From: Stenotrophomonas maltophilia
Lineage (GTDB): Bacteria > Pseudomonadota > Gammaproteobacteria > Xanthomonadales > Xanthomonadaceae
NCBI GenBank assembly: GCA_900113425.1
Contig: FOZF01000001.1
Location: 1,342,358 to 1,406,357 of the forward strand
Reading direction: 5' to 3'
Length of the DNA: 64,000 bases
Shown: one piece after another, positions 31,450 to 41,799 of the stretch
How positions within the stretch are numbered: position 1 is the first letter of the stretch
Layout of the letters: every line of letters begins with the position of its first letter
Program-made: the position numbers and the translations under genes
Notes under the pieces: generated by a model
What the model was told of the DNA's origin: nothing
Databases searched by the model: none
The model's input: only the letters and a program-made list of their open reading frames with translations

Positions 31450-33561
31450 TCAGGCAGAGGCGTAGCGCACGGCCGTGCCGATCCAGCGATTGACCACGCG
31501 ATCGGCCAGTGCGGGCTGCTGCGCCAGCAGGCGCTCGGCCAGGTCATGCACGCCGGGCAGCAAACCGGCATCGCGTGCCAGATCGGCGATGCGGAAGCCG
31601 GCCAGGCCTGTCTGCCGCGTGCCAAGCAGTTCGCCCGGCCCGCGCAGCTCCAGATCCTTCTCGGCGATGACGAAGCCATCGTTGGTTTCGCGCATGGTCT
31701 GCAGACGCTCGCGCGCCATCTGCGAAAGCGGCGCCTGGTACAGCAGCACGCAGCGCGACACCGCCGAACCGCGGCCGACGCGACCGCGCAGCTGGTGCAG
31801 CTGGGCCAGGCCCAGACGCTCGGCGTTCTCGATCACCATCAGCGAGGCATTGGGCACGTCCACACCCACTTCGATCACCGTGGTCGCCACCAGCAGGTCG
31901 ATGTCGCCGGCCTTGAACGCGACCATCGTCGCCTGTTTCTCGGCGGCCTTCATCCGCCCGTGCACCAGCCCCACGCGCACGCCGGGCAGCAGCGCCTGCA
32001 GCGATTCGAAGGTGGCCTGTGCGGGCGTGGCATCCAGCTCTTCGCTTTCCTCGATCAGCGTGCACACCCAGTACACCTGCCGTCCTTCCGCGCAGGCCAG
32101 GGCGATACGTTCGATCAGCTCCGGACGGCGGTCGTTGTTCAGGGCCACGGTCTGCACCGGCGTACGGCCCGGTGGCAGTTCGTCGATGGCCGATACGTCC
32201 AGGTCCGCGTACTCGGACATCGCCAGCGTGCGCGGAATCGGCGTGGCGGTCATCACCAGCTGGTGCGGCACGCTGTTGCCGCCGGCGCCCTTGTCGCGCA
32301 GCGCCAGGCGCTGGTGCACGCCGAAGCGGTGCTGCTCGTCGACGATGGCCAGGGCCAGGTCCTGGAACACCACCGCCTCCTGCATCAGCGCGTGGGTACC
32401 GACCACCACCTGCGCTTCGCCACTGGCGACCTGCTCCATCACCTTGGCGCGCGCCTTGCCGGTGACCTTGCCGGCCAGCCAGGCGATACGTACGCCCAGC
32501 GGTTCCAGCCAGCCGCGCAGGTTGTTGAGATGCTGTTCGGCCAGCAGTTCGGTGGGCGCGGCCAGGGCGACCTGCTTGCCCTGCTCTACCGCCAGCATGG
32601 CGGCCAGCGCAGCCACCACGGTCTTGCCGGAACCCACATCGCCCTGCACCAGCCGAAGCATGGGACTGGGTCGCGCGAGGTCTTCGCGGATCTGCTTGAA
32701 CACGCGCGCCTGCGCGCCGGTGAGGGCGAACGGCAGCTGCTTCAGCAGGGCCTTGGCCAGCGCGCCGGGGCCGGCCAGCGGCGGCGCATGATGTGCCTGC
32801 AGCGCGATGCGCTGGCGACGCAGGCTGAGGTGGTGCGCCAGCAGTTCTTCCATTGCCAGCCGGCGCTGCGCCGGATGGGTGCCGGCGGCCAGCGCGGCCA
32901 GGTCGGCATCCGGTGGCGGCCGGTGCACCGTCAACAGCGCACTGCGCAGCGACGGCAGGCCGAGGCCATCGAGCCAGCCGACGGGCAGCAGTTCCAGCGC
33001 GGCCTCTTCGGGGAGGCGATCCAGTGCCTGCCCGATCAGCCTGCGCATCGTCATCGGGCCCACACCTTCCACCGTGGGGTACACCGGATCGAGGCGGTCG
33101 CCAAGTTCAGGATCGTCGTTGCGCCCCAGCACTTGGTAGCTGGGATGAACGATTTCCAGGCCAAGGTGGCCCGGCTTGGGCGTACCGAAACAGCGCAGGC
33201 GGTTGCCGACCGCAAACTGGCCGACCTGCTGCTGGCGGAAATGGAAGAAGCGCAGCACCAGGGTGCCCTGCCCTTCATCCTCGACCGCCACCTTCAGCAT
33301 CGGGCGATAGCGCATGCCGCGCTCGACTGCGACCACGCGCACTTCCACCTGTGCCGGCACGCCGGATCGCAGGTCTTCGATGCGGGTCAGCCGGGTCCGG
33401 TCCTCATAGCGCAGCGGCAGGTGAAGCCAGAGATCCTGCAGGGTAGCCAGGCCACGCGCCTGCAGCTTGGCGGCCACGGCCGGACCCACGCCGGCGAGCA
33501 TCGCCAGGGATGCTTCGCCGGACGGTGACAGGACCGGAGTGACCGCCGCCTTGCGTGCCAC
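31450..33561 (-). CDS. recG: ATP-dependent DNA helicase RecG
   Basis: 703-residue helicase that remodels stalled replication forks and branches Holliday junctions. It has an N-terminal wedge/OB domain (about 60-160), then superfamily 2 helicase motifs: Walker A GDVGSGKTVVAAL, motif II VDEQHRFGVHQR, motif III MTATPIPRTLAMSEY, and QLRGRVGRG as motif VI, with the TRG-type end. The start is a GTG at 33561; the next ATG (about residue 21) would cut conserved sequence. It lies 7 bases after ridA and is probably cotranscribed with spoT-ridA. Confidence 0.95.
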   Translation of the reverse strand: MARKAAVTPVLSPSGEASLAMLAGVGPAVAAKLQARGLATLQDLWLHLPLRYEDRTRLTRIEDLRSGVPAQVEVRVVAVERGMRYRPMLKVAVEDEGQGTLVLRFFHFRQQQVGQFAVGNRLRCFGTPKPGHLGLEIVHPSYQVLGRNDDPELGDRLDPVYPTVEGVGPMTMRRLIGQALDRLPEEAALELLPVGWLDGLGLPSLRSALLTVHRPPPDADLAALAAGTHPAQRRLAMEELLAHHLSLRRQRIALQAHHAPPLAGPGALAKALLKQLPFALTGAQARVFKQIREDLARPSPMLRLVQGDVGSGKTVVAALAAMLAVEQGKQVALAAPTELLAEQHLNNLRGWLEPLGVRIAWLAGKVTGKARAKVMEQVASGEAQVVVGTHALMQEAVVFQDLALAIVDEQHRFGVHQRLALRDKGAGGNSVPHQLVMTATPIPRTLAMSEYADLDVSAIDELPPGRTPVQTVALNNDRRPELIERIALACAEGRQVYWVCTLIEESEELDATPAQATFESLQALLPGVRVGLVHGRMKAAEKQATMVAFKAGDIDLLVATTVIEVGVDVPNASLMVIENAERLGLAQLHQLRGRVGRGSAVSRCVLLYQAPLSQMARERLQTMRETNDGFVIAEKDLELRGPGELLGTRQTGLAGFRIADLARDAGLLPGVHDLAERLLAQQPALADRVVNRWIGTAVRYASA

Positions 33562-33568
33562 GGGGGCG

Positions 33569-33955
33569 TCAGTCGATGACCATCACCGCGTCGACCTCGA
33601 AGTTGGCGCCCTTCGGCAGGCCGGAGACTTCGATGGTGGAACGGGCCGGGAACGGAGCCTGGAAGTAGTCCTGCATGACAGCGTTGACCTTGGCGAACTC
33701 GCCCAGGTCGGTCAGGTACAGGCCAAGGCGCACGACCTGGTCCAGCGAACCGCCGGCAGCTTCCGCCACAGCCTTGAGGTTGTCGAACGCGCGGCGGGCC
33801 TGGGCTTCGACATCACCGGCACCGACGATGTCGCCGGTCGCCGGATCCAGCGGGATCTGGCCGGAGAAGTACACGGTGTTGCCGGCGCGCACGGCCTGCG
33901 AGTAAGGGCCGATGGCGGCAGGCGCCTTTTCGGTGTTGATGATCTGGCGGGACAT
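33569..33955 (-). CDS. ridA: RidA family enamine/imine deaminase
   Basis: 128-residue RidA (YjgF/YER057c/UK114) protein, which hydrolyses reactive 2-aminoacrylate-type enamines released by PLP enzymes such as threonine dehydratase. Present are the N-terminal APAAIGPYSQAVRAGNTVYFSGQIPLDP, ARRAFDNLKAVAEAAGGSLDQ and the active-site Arg in PARSTIEVSGLPKGANFEVDA. It starts at MSRQIINTEKAP (33955). It is located between recG and spoT, a common proteobacterial arrangement, with a SMAG pair separating it from spoT. Confidence 0.93.
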   Translation of the reverse strand: MSRQIINTEKAPAAIGPYSQAVRAGNTVYFSGQIPLDPATGDIVGAGDVEAQARRAFDNLKAVAEAAGGSLDQVVRLGLYLTDLGEFAKVNAVMQDYFQAPFPARSTIEVSGLPKGANFEVDAVMVID

Positions 33956-34004
33956 GGTCGCTCCGGTACTTTGGGGAAAACAGAGCGGTGATTGTAGCAA
34001 CCCG

Positions 34005-34078
34005 GTAGCGCCGGGCCATGCCCGGCGACGTTTGGTTCATGCCGCACTGCGCGCTCGCCGGGCATGGCCCGGCGCTAC
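34005..34078. repeat. Inverted pair of SMAG palindromes
   Basis: Two complete units face each other: GTAGCGCCGGGCCATGCCCGGCG at the left and its inverse ending CTAC at the right, separated by about 30 bases. Together they can fold into either two small hairpins or one long one. It fills most of the ridA-spoT gap. Confidence 0.85.
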
Positions 34079-34105
34079 CGGTGCAGCATCTAGGCATGGG
34101 TGGGG

Positions 34106-36268
34106 TTATTGGCGGCGCACCGACTGCACGACCGACAGGCGGCGCAGGCGCCGCATCACTTCGGCCAGGTGGTTGCGGTCGCGCACCTGGATGTTGAACG
34201 CCAGCACGGCAGCGTTGAAGTCGCGATCCAGATAATCCACGCGCTCGATGTTGGAGTGGCTCTGCGCGATCGCGGCGGCAAGCTGGGCCAGCACGCCGGT
34301 GCCGTTCTCCACTTCCACCACCAGCGAGGTGTCGTAGTCACCGGAAACGGTGGTATCCCAGCCGATCAGCACCCAGCGCTCGGGCGACTTGCGCAGCTCG
34401 GCCAGGTTCGGGCAGTCCATGCGATGCACCACGATGCCCTTGCCGGCGGTGTGGTACCCCATGATGTCGTCGCCGGGAATCGGTTGGCAGCAGCCCGCGA
34501 AGGTGACCACGCCGCGTTCGCTGCCATTGATCAGGATCTTCTCCTGCGAGTGGTGGCGCGAATGCGGGCCGCCACGCAGTTCCGCATAGGCCATCAGTGC
34601 CTGCGCGGCCTGGGTCGGCATCCAGTTGCCGAGCGCGACTTCGGCCAGCAGGGCCTCCAGGCGCGGGAAACGATGCTCGGCCAGGAAGGCATCCAGGCGC
34701 CCCTTCGGCAGCCGCTCCAGCGAGGAATCCATCGCCTCCAGCGCGCGGTCAAGCATGCGGTGGCCCAGCTGCACGGCGTCCTCGTGCTCCAGCTGTTTGA
34801 GCTGGTGGCGGATCGCGGTGCGCGCCTTGCTGGTGACCACGAACTCCAGCCACTGCGGCTTGGGCGTGGCCGAGCGCGCGGTGATGATCTCCACCGACTG
34901 CCCGGAGACCAGCTTGGTGCGCAACGGCACCAGCTTCTTGTCCACGCGCGAGGCCACCGCCATGTTGCCGACATCGGTATGCACGGCGTAAGCGAAATCG
35001 AGCGCGGTGGAATTGCGCGGCAGGGCCAGGATCTTGCCCTTCGGCGTGAACAGGTAGACCTCGTCCGGGAACAGGTCGACCTTCACGTTGTCGAGGAATT
35101 CCAGCGAGGAGCCAGCCGCGCGCTGCGAATCGATCAACTCGACGATCCACGCGTGGGCACGGCTCTGCGCGCTGTTGGGCGAATCGCCACCGAACTTGTA
35201 GGTCCAGTGTGCGGCCACGCCACGCTCGGCGATCAGGTCCATTTCCTCGGTACGGATCTGCACCTCGATCGGCGAGCCGTACGGACCGAAGAGCACGGTG
35301 TGCAGCGACTGGTAGCCGTTCGCCTTGGGAATGGCGATGAAGTCACGGAAGCGACCGTCAAGCGGCTTGAACGTGGCGTGCACCGAGCCCAGTGCGTGAT
35401 AGCAGCTGGGCACGCTGCGCACGACCAGGCGGAACCCGAACACGTCCATCACCTGGTCGAAGCTTTTGTTCTCGTCGCGCATCTTGTTGTAGATGCTCCA
35501 CGGCGTCTTGATGCGGCTGACCAGGCGGTGTTCGATGCCCTCCTTCGCCAGGCGCTGCGACAGCTGCACTTCCACCTGCGCCATCGCCTCGCGGCGCACC
35601 ACCGGCTGGCTGCGGATGTGCTTTTCCAGGATCGCGTGGCGCCACGGATACAGCGCCTTGAAGCCCAGGTTCTGCAGCTCGCTCTTGACCAGGCTCATGC
35701 CCAGCCGCTGTGCGATCGGCGCGTAGATCTCCAGCGTCTCGCGGGCGATGCGGCTCCTCGCTTCGCGGCTCTGGGCGCCCAGCGTGCGCATGTTGTGCAG
35801 GCGGTCGGCCAGCTTGATCATGATCACGCGCAGGTCGCGCGACATCGCCAGCAGCATCTTGCGGAAGCTCTCCGCGGCAGCTTCCTGGCGGTCCCGGAAC
35901 TTCAGCTTGTCCAGCTTGGTCACGCCATCGACGAGCTCGGCAACCGGCTCGCCGAACTCGGCGGCCAGCGCCTCGCGGGTCAGCGGCGTGTCCTCGATGG
36001 TGTCGTGCAGGATCGCAGCGATCAGTGCTTCGACATCCAGGCCGAGCTCGGCCAGCACCTGCGCAACCGCCACGGGATGCGTGATATAGGGCTCGCCCGA
36101 CTTGCGCGTCTGCCCAGCGTGCGCGGCGGCCCCGACTTCCCAGGCACGGCGCAGCAGCGGCAGCTGCTCCGGCGGCAGGTAATGGGCGGCGCGTTCGAGC
36201 TGGAGGACGTAGTCGGGTACGGCGGCAGTGGGGGCTGCGGCGACCTTGGCAGTGGGGCCTGGGTTCAT
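34106..36268 (-). CDS. spoT: Bifunctional (p)ppGpp synthetase/hydrolase SpoT
   Basis: 720-residue alarmone enzyme. The N-terminal HD hydrolase domain is intact (THPVAVAQVLAEL, then AAILHDTIEDT and ADRLHNMRTL). The synthetase domain contains DVFGFRLVVRSVPSCY and GRFRDFIAIPKANGYQSLHT; the RxRD-type loop fits bifunctional enzymes rather than RelA. A TGS domain (about 385-450) and a C-terminal ACT domain (LVVEVENGTGVLAQLAAAIA) complete it. Intact HD residues argue for SpoT. It lies downstream of rpoZ, as in many gammaproteobacteria. Confidence 0.95.
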   Translation of the reverse strand: MNPGPTAKVAAAPTAAVPDYVLQLERAAHYLPPEQLPLLRRAWEVGAAAHAGQTRKSGEPYITHPVAVAQVLAELGLDVEALIAAILHDTIEDTPLTREALAAEFGEPVAELVDGVTKLDKLKFRDRQEAAAESFRKMLLAMSRDLRVIMIKLADRLHNMRTLGAQSREARSRIARETLEIYAPIAQRLGMSLVKSELQNLGFKALYPWRHAILEKHIRSQPVVRREAMAQVEVQLSQRLAKEGIEHRLVSRIKTPWSIYNKMRDENKSFDQVMDVFGFRLVVRSVPSCYHALGSVHATFKPLDGRFRDFIAIPKANGYQSLHTVLFGPYGSPIEVQIRTEEMDLIAERGVAAHWTYKFGGDSPNSAQSRAHAWIVELIDSQRAAGSSLEFLDNVKVDLFPDEVYLFTPKGKILALPRNSTALDFAYAVHTDVGNMAVASRVDKKLVPLRTKLVSGQSVEIITARSATPKPQWLEFVVTSKARTAIRHQLKQLEHEDAVQLGHRMLDRALEAMDSSLERLPKGRLDAFLAEHRFPRLEALLAEVALGNWMPTQAAQALMAYAELRGGPHSRHHSQEKILINGSERGVVTFAGCCQPIPGDDIMGYHTAGKGIVVHRMDCPNLAELRKSPERWVLIGWDTTVSGDYDTSLVVEVENGTGVLAQLAAAIAQSHSNIERVDYLDRDFNAAVLAFNIQVRDRNHLAEVMRRLRRLSVVQSVRRQ

Positions 36269-36315
36269 GCCCGAAGCCTATTCCAGCGCGACGTTTACGG
36301 CAAATCCTGAATGCG

Positions 36316-36341
36316 AAACAGCCCGCACGGGGCGGGCTGTT
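36316..36341 (-). terminator. Hairpin between rpoZ and spoT
   Basis: Nine-base arms ACAGCCCGC / GCGGGCTGT, about 34 bases after the rpoZ stop. The minus-strand tail is TTTCGC, so termination would be partial and some read-through into spoT is likely. Confidence 0.55.
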
Positions 36342-36374
36342 CGGCGTGTCCAGCGATGACGCTGATCGATGCGA

Positions 36375-36674
36375 TCAATCGTCGTTCTTGGACATGTCTT
36401 CGTCGGCGACCACTTCCGCGGCGGCCCACTCCAGCGCTTCGCGCTCGGCGCGCTCACGCTCGGCCTTCTCGACTTCGTCGATCAGCGCGTTGTCGATCTT
36501 GCGGGCGGCGATCTCGCGCAGCGCCAGCACGGTCGGCTTGTCCTCGGTCTCGCTGTTGTCCAGCGTGGCCTGCACGCCATTGGCGAGCTGGCGGGCACGC
36601 TTGGAGGCCATCATGACCAGCTCGAAACGGTTGTTAACGACTTCCAGGCAATCTTCTACGGTGATGCGGGCCAT
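36375..36674 (-). CDS. rpoZ: RNA polymerase omega subunit
   Basis: 99-residue omega subunit, which assists assembly of RNA polymerase and forms part of a ppGpp site in enterobacteria. It starts [20 protein letters not shown], has ASKRARQL and [15 protein letters not shown], and ends in an acidic tail (DEDMSKNDD). The gmk-rpoZ-spoT order is conserved and groups the alarmone enzyme with one of its target subunits. Confidence 0.96.
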   Translation of the reverse strand: MARITVEDCLEVVNNRFELVMMASKRARQLANGVQATLDNSETEDKPTVLALREIAARKIDNALIDEVEKAERERAEREALEWAAAEVVADEDMSKNDD

Positions 36675-36784
36675 ACGGGCTCCCGGCGACCGGTCGGCCG
36701 CTCAGTCGAATGAGGGAAAGGGGACGGAGTGTACCGGCAGGGGCTGGACAAAATCAAGCCAACCCTCACCCGATTCTTTTGGAA

Positions 36785-37450
36785 TCAGTCAGTTGCGCCC
36801 GGATCGGGGGTCAACAGGGCCTGGATCAGCCCGGCGTGGCGGACCTTCTGGGCCTCACGGCGCAGGCGGCTGGCGGTGAAGATCGCGCACAGCTCGTCCA
36901 CGGCGGTGTCGAACACCTCGTTGACGATGACGTAGTCGAACTCGTTGAAGTGCAGCATCTCATCACGGGCGGCGCCCAGGCGCTGGGCGATCACCGCCTC
37001 GCTGTCCTGCCCACGCTTGCGCATGCGGTCCTGCAAGGCCTGCTTGGACGGCGGCAGGATGAACACGGTGACCGTGCCCGGTACCAGCTGCCGGACCTGC
37101 TGCGCGCCCTGCCAGTCGATCTCCAGCAGCACATCCTGACCGGCCGCCAGCTGCGGTTCCACCGACTGCCGCGCCGTGCCTTTCCAGTCTCCGTGCACCC
37201 ACGCATGCTCGAAGAAGTCGCCTGCAGCGATCATCTGCTCGAACTTCTCTGCGGTGACGAAGTGATAGTGCTCACCGTTCACTTCACCCGGTCGCATGGC
37301 CCGCGAGGTGAAGGAGATCGACAGGGCGATCTGCGGGTCACGGGCCAGCGTAGCGTTGACGATGCTGCTCTTGCCGGCCCCGGAGGGGGCGGCAACGATG
37401 TACAGCGTGCCGCGCGCGATGGGGGCCGACGGGGTGGACGGGGCGCTCAT
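36785..37450 (-). CDS. gmk: Guanylate kinase
   Basis: 221-residue kinase that phosphorylates GMP to GDP. Walker A is APSGAGKSS near residue 20, the GMP-binding region SFTSRAMRPGEVNGEHYHF follows, and the lid contains FEHAWVHGDWKGT. EIDWQGAQQVR and FILPPSKQALQDR are typical. The start MSAPSTPSAPIARGTLYIVA at 37450 gives the usual length. In many proteobacteria yicC lies directly upstream of gmk; here yicC is 11 kb away at 48422-49282, with the selenocysteine module in between. Confidence 0.95.
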   Translation of the reverse strand: MSAPSTPSAPIARGTLYIVAAPSGAGKSSIVNATLARDPQIALSISFTSRAMRPGEVNGEHYHFVTAEKFEQMIAAGDFFEHAWVHGDWKGTARQSVEPQLAAGQDVLLEIDWQGAQQVRQLVPGTVTVFILPPSKQALQDRMRKRGQDSEAVIAQRLGAARDEMLHFNEFDYVIVNEVFDTAVDELCAIFTASRLRREAQKVRHAGLIQALLTPDPGATD

Positions 37451-37802
37451 GCACGGAACCCAACTGGTTGATTTCGCAAAATTTTTCCTCGATGTTCCAG
37501 ACATGGCGCGGAGGATCGCGCCAGGATGGCGGGGACTGCGCGGAACATCCTGGAAACAGGCCCGGCAGACGGCTCCCCGGGGTGCGGGCACGCAACTTTA
37601 CCAGAGCGGCCCATCCCCGCGCCCGGCCACACCCGGGCCGGCCTTGTGCCACGTGGGCATGCGGGGGGCTGTGCTATAACCGGTGCATTGCGGTCGTTCC
37701 CGGAAAGACGCTCGCGGCATGCTGGCGGTTCTCCCCTTCGACGGCCGTACCCACCGACAGCCCGGAGGCCTGCACGCCTCCCCGCCATCCAAGGAGAACG
37801 GC
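37451..37802 (+). other. Intergenic region between gmk and fdnG
   Basis: 352 bases without a gene between divergent gmk and fdnG. A -10-like CTATAAC lies at 37674-37680, about 120 bases before fdnG, but no -35, sigma-54 or strong FNR site was found. GC-rich inverted stretches occur around 37620-37670. The fdnG start has a near-perfect AAGGAGA Shine-Dalgarno at 37791-37797. This is also the expected left boundary of the inserted selenocysteine module. Confidence 0.5.
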
Positions 37803-40800
37803 ATGCCCTCGATGAGTCGCCGCCAGTTCCTGAAGGTCACCGGGACAACCCTGGTGGGCTCCAGCCTGGCCCTGATGGGCTTCGCGCCCGGCATCGCGCT
37901 CGCGGAGGTGCGGCAGTACAAGCTGACCCGCGCCACCGAGACCCGCAACACCTGTACGTACTGTTCGGTGGCCTGCGGGATCCTGATGTACAGCCTCGGC
38001 GATGGCGCCAAGAACGCCGAGCCGAGCATCTTCCACATCGAGGGCGACCCGGACCATCCGGTCAACCGCGGCACGCTGTGCCCGAAGGGCGCCGGCCTGG
38101 CCGACATCATCCACAGCAAATCGCGCCTGCTCTATCCGGAATACCGTGCACCGGGTACGAACGAGTGGAAACGCCTGAGCTGGGACGACGCTCTGGACCG
38201 CATCGCGCGGCTGATGAAGGAAGACCGCGACGCCAACTTCGTGCAGAAGAACGAGGCGGGGCAGACGGTCAACCGCTGGCTGACCACCGGCATGCTGGCG
38301 GCCTCGGCCACCAGCAATGAAACCGCGGTGTTGACCCACAAGGTCGTCCGCTCGCTTGGAATGCTCGCATTCGACAACCAGGCACGTGTCTGACACGGCC
38401 CGACGGTGGCAGGTCTTGCCCCGACGCTAGGCCGAGGTGCGATGACGAATCACTGGGTCGACATCAAGAATGCCGACCTGATCCTGATCATGGGTGGCAA
38501 TGCCGCCGAGGCACACCCGTGCGGGTTCAAATGGGTGACCGAGGCCAAGGCACACAACAAGGCCCGCCTGATCGTGATCGATCCCCGCTTCAACCGCTCG
38601 GCCGCGGTGGCCGATGTCTATGCGCCGATCCGCACCGGCACCGACATCGTGTTCCTGGGCGGCCTGATCAACTACCTGCTGGCCGAGGACCGCATCCAGC
38701 ACGAGTACGTGCTGAACTACACCGACATGCCGTTCCTGGTGAAGGACGAATTCGCCTTCACAGACGGCCTGTACTCGGGCTATGACGCGCAGAAGCGCAG
38801 CTACGACCGCTCCAGCTGGGACTACCTGTACGGGGACGACGGTTACGTACGCAGCGACCCGACGCTGAAGGACCCGCGCTGCGTCTACAACCTGCTCAAG
38901 CAGCACTACGCGCGCTATACCGTGGAGATGGTCGAACGCATCTGCGGTACGCCCGCCGACAGCATCCGCCAGATCTGGGACATGATCGCGTCCACCGCCG
39001 GCAAGGACAAGGCGATGACCATCCTGTACGCGCTGGGCTGGACGCAGCACTCCGTCGGTGCGCAGAACGTGCGCGCAGGCACGATGGTGCAGCTGCTGCT
39101 GGGCAACATCGGCGTGGCCGGTGGCGGCATGAACGCCCTGCGTGGGCATTCCAACATCCAGGGCCTGACCGACATCGGCCTGATGTCCGACCTGCTGCCG
39201 GGCTACCTGACACTGCCCAGGCAGGACGAGCAGGACTACAACGCCTATATCGCCAAGCGCACGCAGAAGCCGCTGCGCGCCAACCAGATGTCGTTCTGGC
39301 AGAACTACCCGAAGTTCCATGTCAGTCTGATGAAGTCGTGGTGGGGCGATGCCGCCACCGCCGACAACAACTGGTGCTTCGATCACCTGCCCAAGCTCGA
39401 CAAGCCCTACGACATGCTGCAGGCCTACGAGCTGATGAACGAAGGCAGGATCCATGGCTACATCTGCCAGGGCTTCAACCCGCTGGCCTCGGCACCGAAC
39501 AAGGGCAAGCTGATCAGCGCGTTCTCCAAGCTGAAGTTCATGGTCAGCATGGACCCGCTGGAAACCGAAACCATCGCCTTCTGGCAGAACCATGGCGCAC
39601 TGAACGACGTCGACCCGAGCACGATCCAGACCGAAGTGTTCCGCCTGCCGACCACCTCGTTCGCCGAGGAGAACGGCGCGGTGGTGAACTCCTCGCGCTG
39701 GCTGCAATGGCACTGGAAGGGCGCCAACGCACCAGGCGAAGCGCGCAGCGACATCGAGATCATGTCCGAGCTGTTCCACCGCATCAAGGCGCTGTACGAG
39801 AAGGACGGCGGCGCGTGGTGGGAGCCGGTGCGCGACCTCGCCTGGAACTACGCCGACCCGAAGCTGCCGACGCCGGAAGAACTGGCGATGGAGTACAACG
39901 GCAAGGCCCTGGTGGACGTGTTCGATCCGAAGGACCCGACCAGGCTGGTGCGCAAGGCCGGCGAACAGCTGGCCGCGTTCGGCGACCTGCGCGACGACGG
40001 CAGCACGTCTTCCGGCTGCTGGATCTACATCGGTGCGTGGGGGCCGACCGGCAACATGATGGCGCGGCGCGACAACAGCGATCCCACCGGTATCGGCAAC
40101 ACGCTGGGCTGGGCCTGGGCGTGGCCCGCCAACCGCCGCGTGATGTACAACCGCGCCTCGTGCGACGTCGCCGGGCAGCCGTTCGATCCGCGACGCACCC
40201 TGCTCGCCTGGAACGGCAGGAACTGGGGCAACATCGACGTGCCCGACTTCAAGGCCGATGAAGACCCGGCCGGCGGGATGGGCCCGTTCATCATGAATCC
40301 CGAGGGCATCGCCCGCTTCTTCGCCAAGGCCGGCATGGCCGAAGGCCCGTTCCCGGAACACTACGAGCCCTTCGACACGCCGTTGCGCAGCAACCCGCTG
40401 AGCCCGGGCCAGGCGCTGACGCTGAACAACCCGGCCGCACGCGTATTCGACAGCGACCGCGCGCAGATCGGCTCGCCGGACGAGTTCCCGCATGTGGCCA
40501 CGACCTACCGGCTGACCGAGCATTTCCACTTCTGGACCAAGCACGGCAAGCTCAACGCCATCATCCAGCCGGAGCAGTTCGTCGAGATCGGCGCAGCCCT
40601 GGCCGACGAGCTGGGCATCGGCAACGGCAGTCGCGTCCGGGTCAGCTCCAAGCGTGGCCACATCGAGGCCGTGGCGATGGTGACCAAGCGCATCAAGGCA
40701 CTGCAGATCGATGGCAGGACGGTGCACCAGGTCGGCGTGCCGATCCACTGGGGCTTCCTGGGTGCTGCCAAGCCCGGTTACATCGCCAATACGCTGACCA

Positions 40801-40871
40801 ACGCCATCGGTGACGGCAATTCGCAGACGCCTGAATCGAAGTGCATCCTGGTCAAGGTCGAGAAGGTGTAG
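37803..40871 (+). CDS. fdnG: Formate dehydrogenase-N alpha subunit, selenoprotein
   Basis: 1022-residue periplasmic catalytic subunit that oxidises formate to CO2. It has a Tat signal ([15 protein letters not shown]), a 4Fe-4S site (CTYCSVAC plus GTLCPKG) and a molybdopterin-binding fold throughout. Codon 197 is TGA (38391-38393), read as selenocysteine: the context is [24 protein letters not shown], matching the Sec196 region of E. coli FdnG. Ordinary gene calling splits the gene into a 196-residue piece and a downstream piece starting at 38406. A SECIS hairpin follows the TGA and the complete Sec machinery lies downstream. fdnH starts 10 bases after the stop. The start at 37803 follows AAGGAGA. 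Confidence 0.96.
38391..38434 (+). promoter_or_regulatory. SECIS element and selenocysteine UGA of fdnG
   Basis: The UGA (38391-38393) is followed by a hairpin: outer arms CGGCC (38396-38400) and GGCCG (38430-38434), and an apical stem GGCA / TGCC closing the loop GGTCT (38412-38416). The loop sequence equals that of the E. coli fdhF SECIS, which SelB binds. It lies within coding sequence and is translated. Confidence 0.9.
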
Positions 40872-40881
40872 GAGACACGCC

Positions 40882-41799
40882 ATGTCACTGCAATCGCTGG
40901 ACATCATCCGCCGCTCGGCCACCACCACGCCCTCGCCGCAGGCGCGCGGCGCCCACACCGGGCAGGTCGCCAAACTGATCGACGTGAGCAAGTGCATCGG
41001 CTGCAAGGCCTGCCAGGTCGCCTGCATGGAGTGGAACGACCTGCGCGACGAGGTCGGCAGCTGCGTCGGCAGCTATGACAACCCGCCGGACCTGAGCGAC
41101 CAGTCGTGGACGGTCATGAAGTTCCGCGAGTACGGGGACGAGAAAGGCAAGCTGGAATGGCTGATCCGCAAGGAGGGCTGCATGCACTGCAGCGACCCGG
41201 GCTGCCTGAAAGCCTGCCCGTCGCCGGGCGCGATCATCCAGTACGCCAACGGCATCGTCGATTTCCAGGAGGAGAACTGCATCGGCTGCGGCTACTGCGT
41301 GACCGGCTGCCCGTTCGACGTGCCGCGGATCTCCAAGAAGGACCACAAGGCCTACAAGTGCACGCTGTGCTCGGACCGCGTGGCCGTGGGCCAGGAGCCG
41401 GCGTGCGTGAAAACCTGCCCGACCGGGGCGATCACGTTCGGCAGCAAGCAGGCGATGACCGAGCATGCCGCCGGCCGTGTCGAGGACCTGAAGTCCCGCG
41501 GCTACGAGAATGCCGGGTTGTACGACCCGCAGGGCGTCGGCGGCACCCACGTGATGTACGTGCTGCAGCACGTGGACAAGCCGGAGCTGTACGCCGACCT
41601 GCCCAAGGACCCGCGCATCAGCCCCATGGTCGAGGTCTGGAAGGGGGTTGCCAAGCCGCTGGGCGTGCTGGCAATCGCTGCGACAGCCTTCGTCGGCTTC
41701 CTGCATTACATCGGCATCGGCCGCAACACGGTCAACGACGAGGAGGAAGAGCAGGCCGAGCACGAGGCAAAGAAGATCGAAGAGGAGCAGCGGCCATGA
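40882..41799 (+). CDS. fdnH: Formate dehydrogenase-N iron-sulfur beta subunit
   Basis: 305-residue electron-transfer subunit with four 4Fe-4S motifs: [11 protein letters not shown] (from about residue 38), [24 protein letters not shown] and [22 protein letters not shown]-terminal transmembrane helix ([18 protein letters not shown], about 255-275) anchors it to the inner membrane facing the periplasm, and a charged Glu/Lys tail follows. It passes electrons from FdnG to the cytochrome subunit. The stop overlaps the fdnI ATG (ATGA). Confidence 0.95.
   Translation: MSLQSLDIIRRSATTTPSPQARGAHTGQVAKLIDVSKCIGCKACQVACMEWNDLRDEVGSCVGSYDNPPDLSDQSWTVMKFREYGDEKGKLEWLIRKEGCMHCSDPGCLKACPSPGAIIQYANGIVDFQEENCIGCGYCVTGCPFDVPRISKKDHKAYKCTLCSDRVAVGQEPACVKTCPTGAITFGSKQAMTEHAAGRVEDLKSRGYENAGLYDPQGVGGTHVMYVLQHVDKPELYADLPKDPRISPMVEVWKGVAKPLGVLAIAATAFVGFLHYIGIGRNTVNDEEEEQAEHEAKKIEEEQRP

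Noticed and set aside
37468..37481. Possible FNR half-site (TTGATTTCGCAAAA) near gmk and fdnG
   Set aside because: Only one half matches and it lies more than 300 bases from fdnG, next to the gmk start. Not enough to claim oxygen control.
38391..38393. fdnG as a pseudogene with a premature stop
   Set aside because: The TGA lies exactly at the Sec position, is followed by a SECIS, and all Sec genes are downstream.
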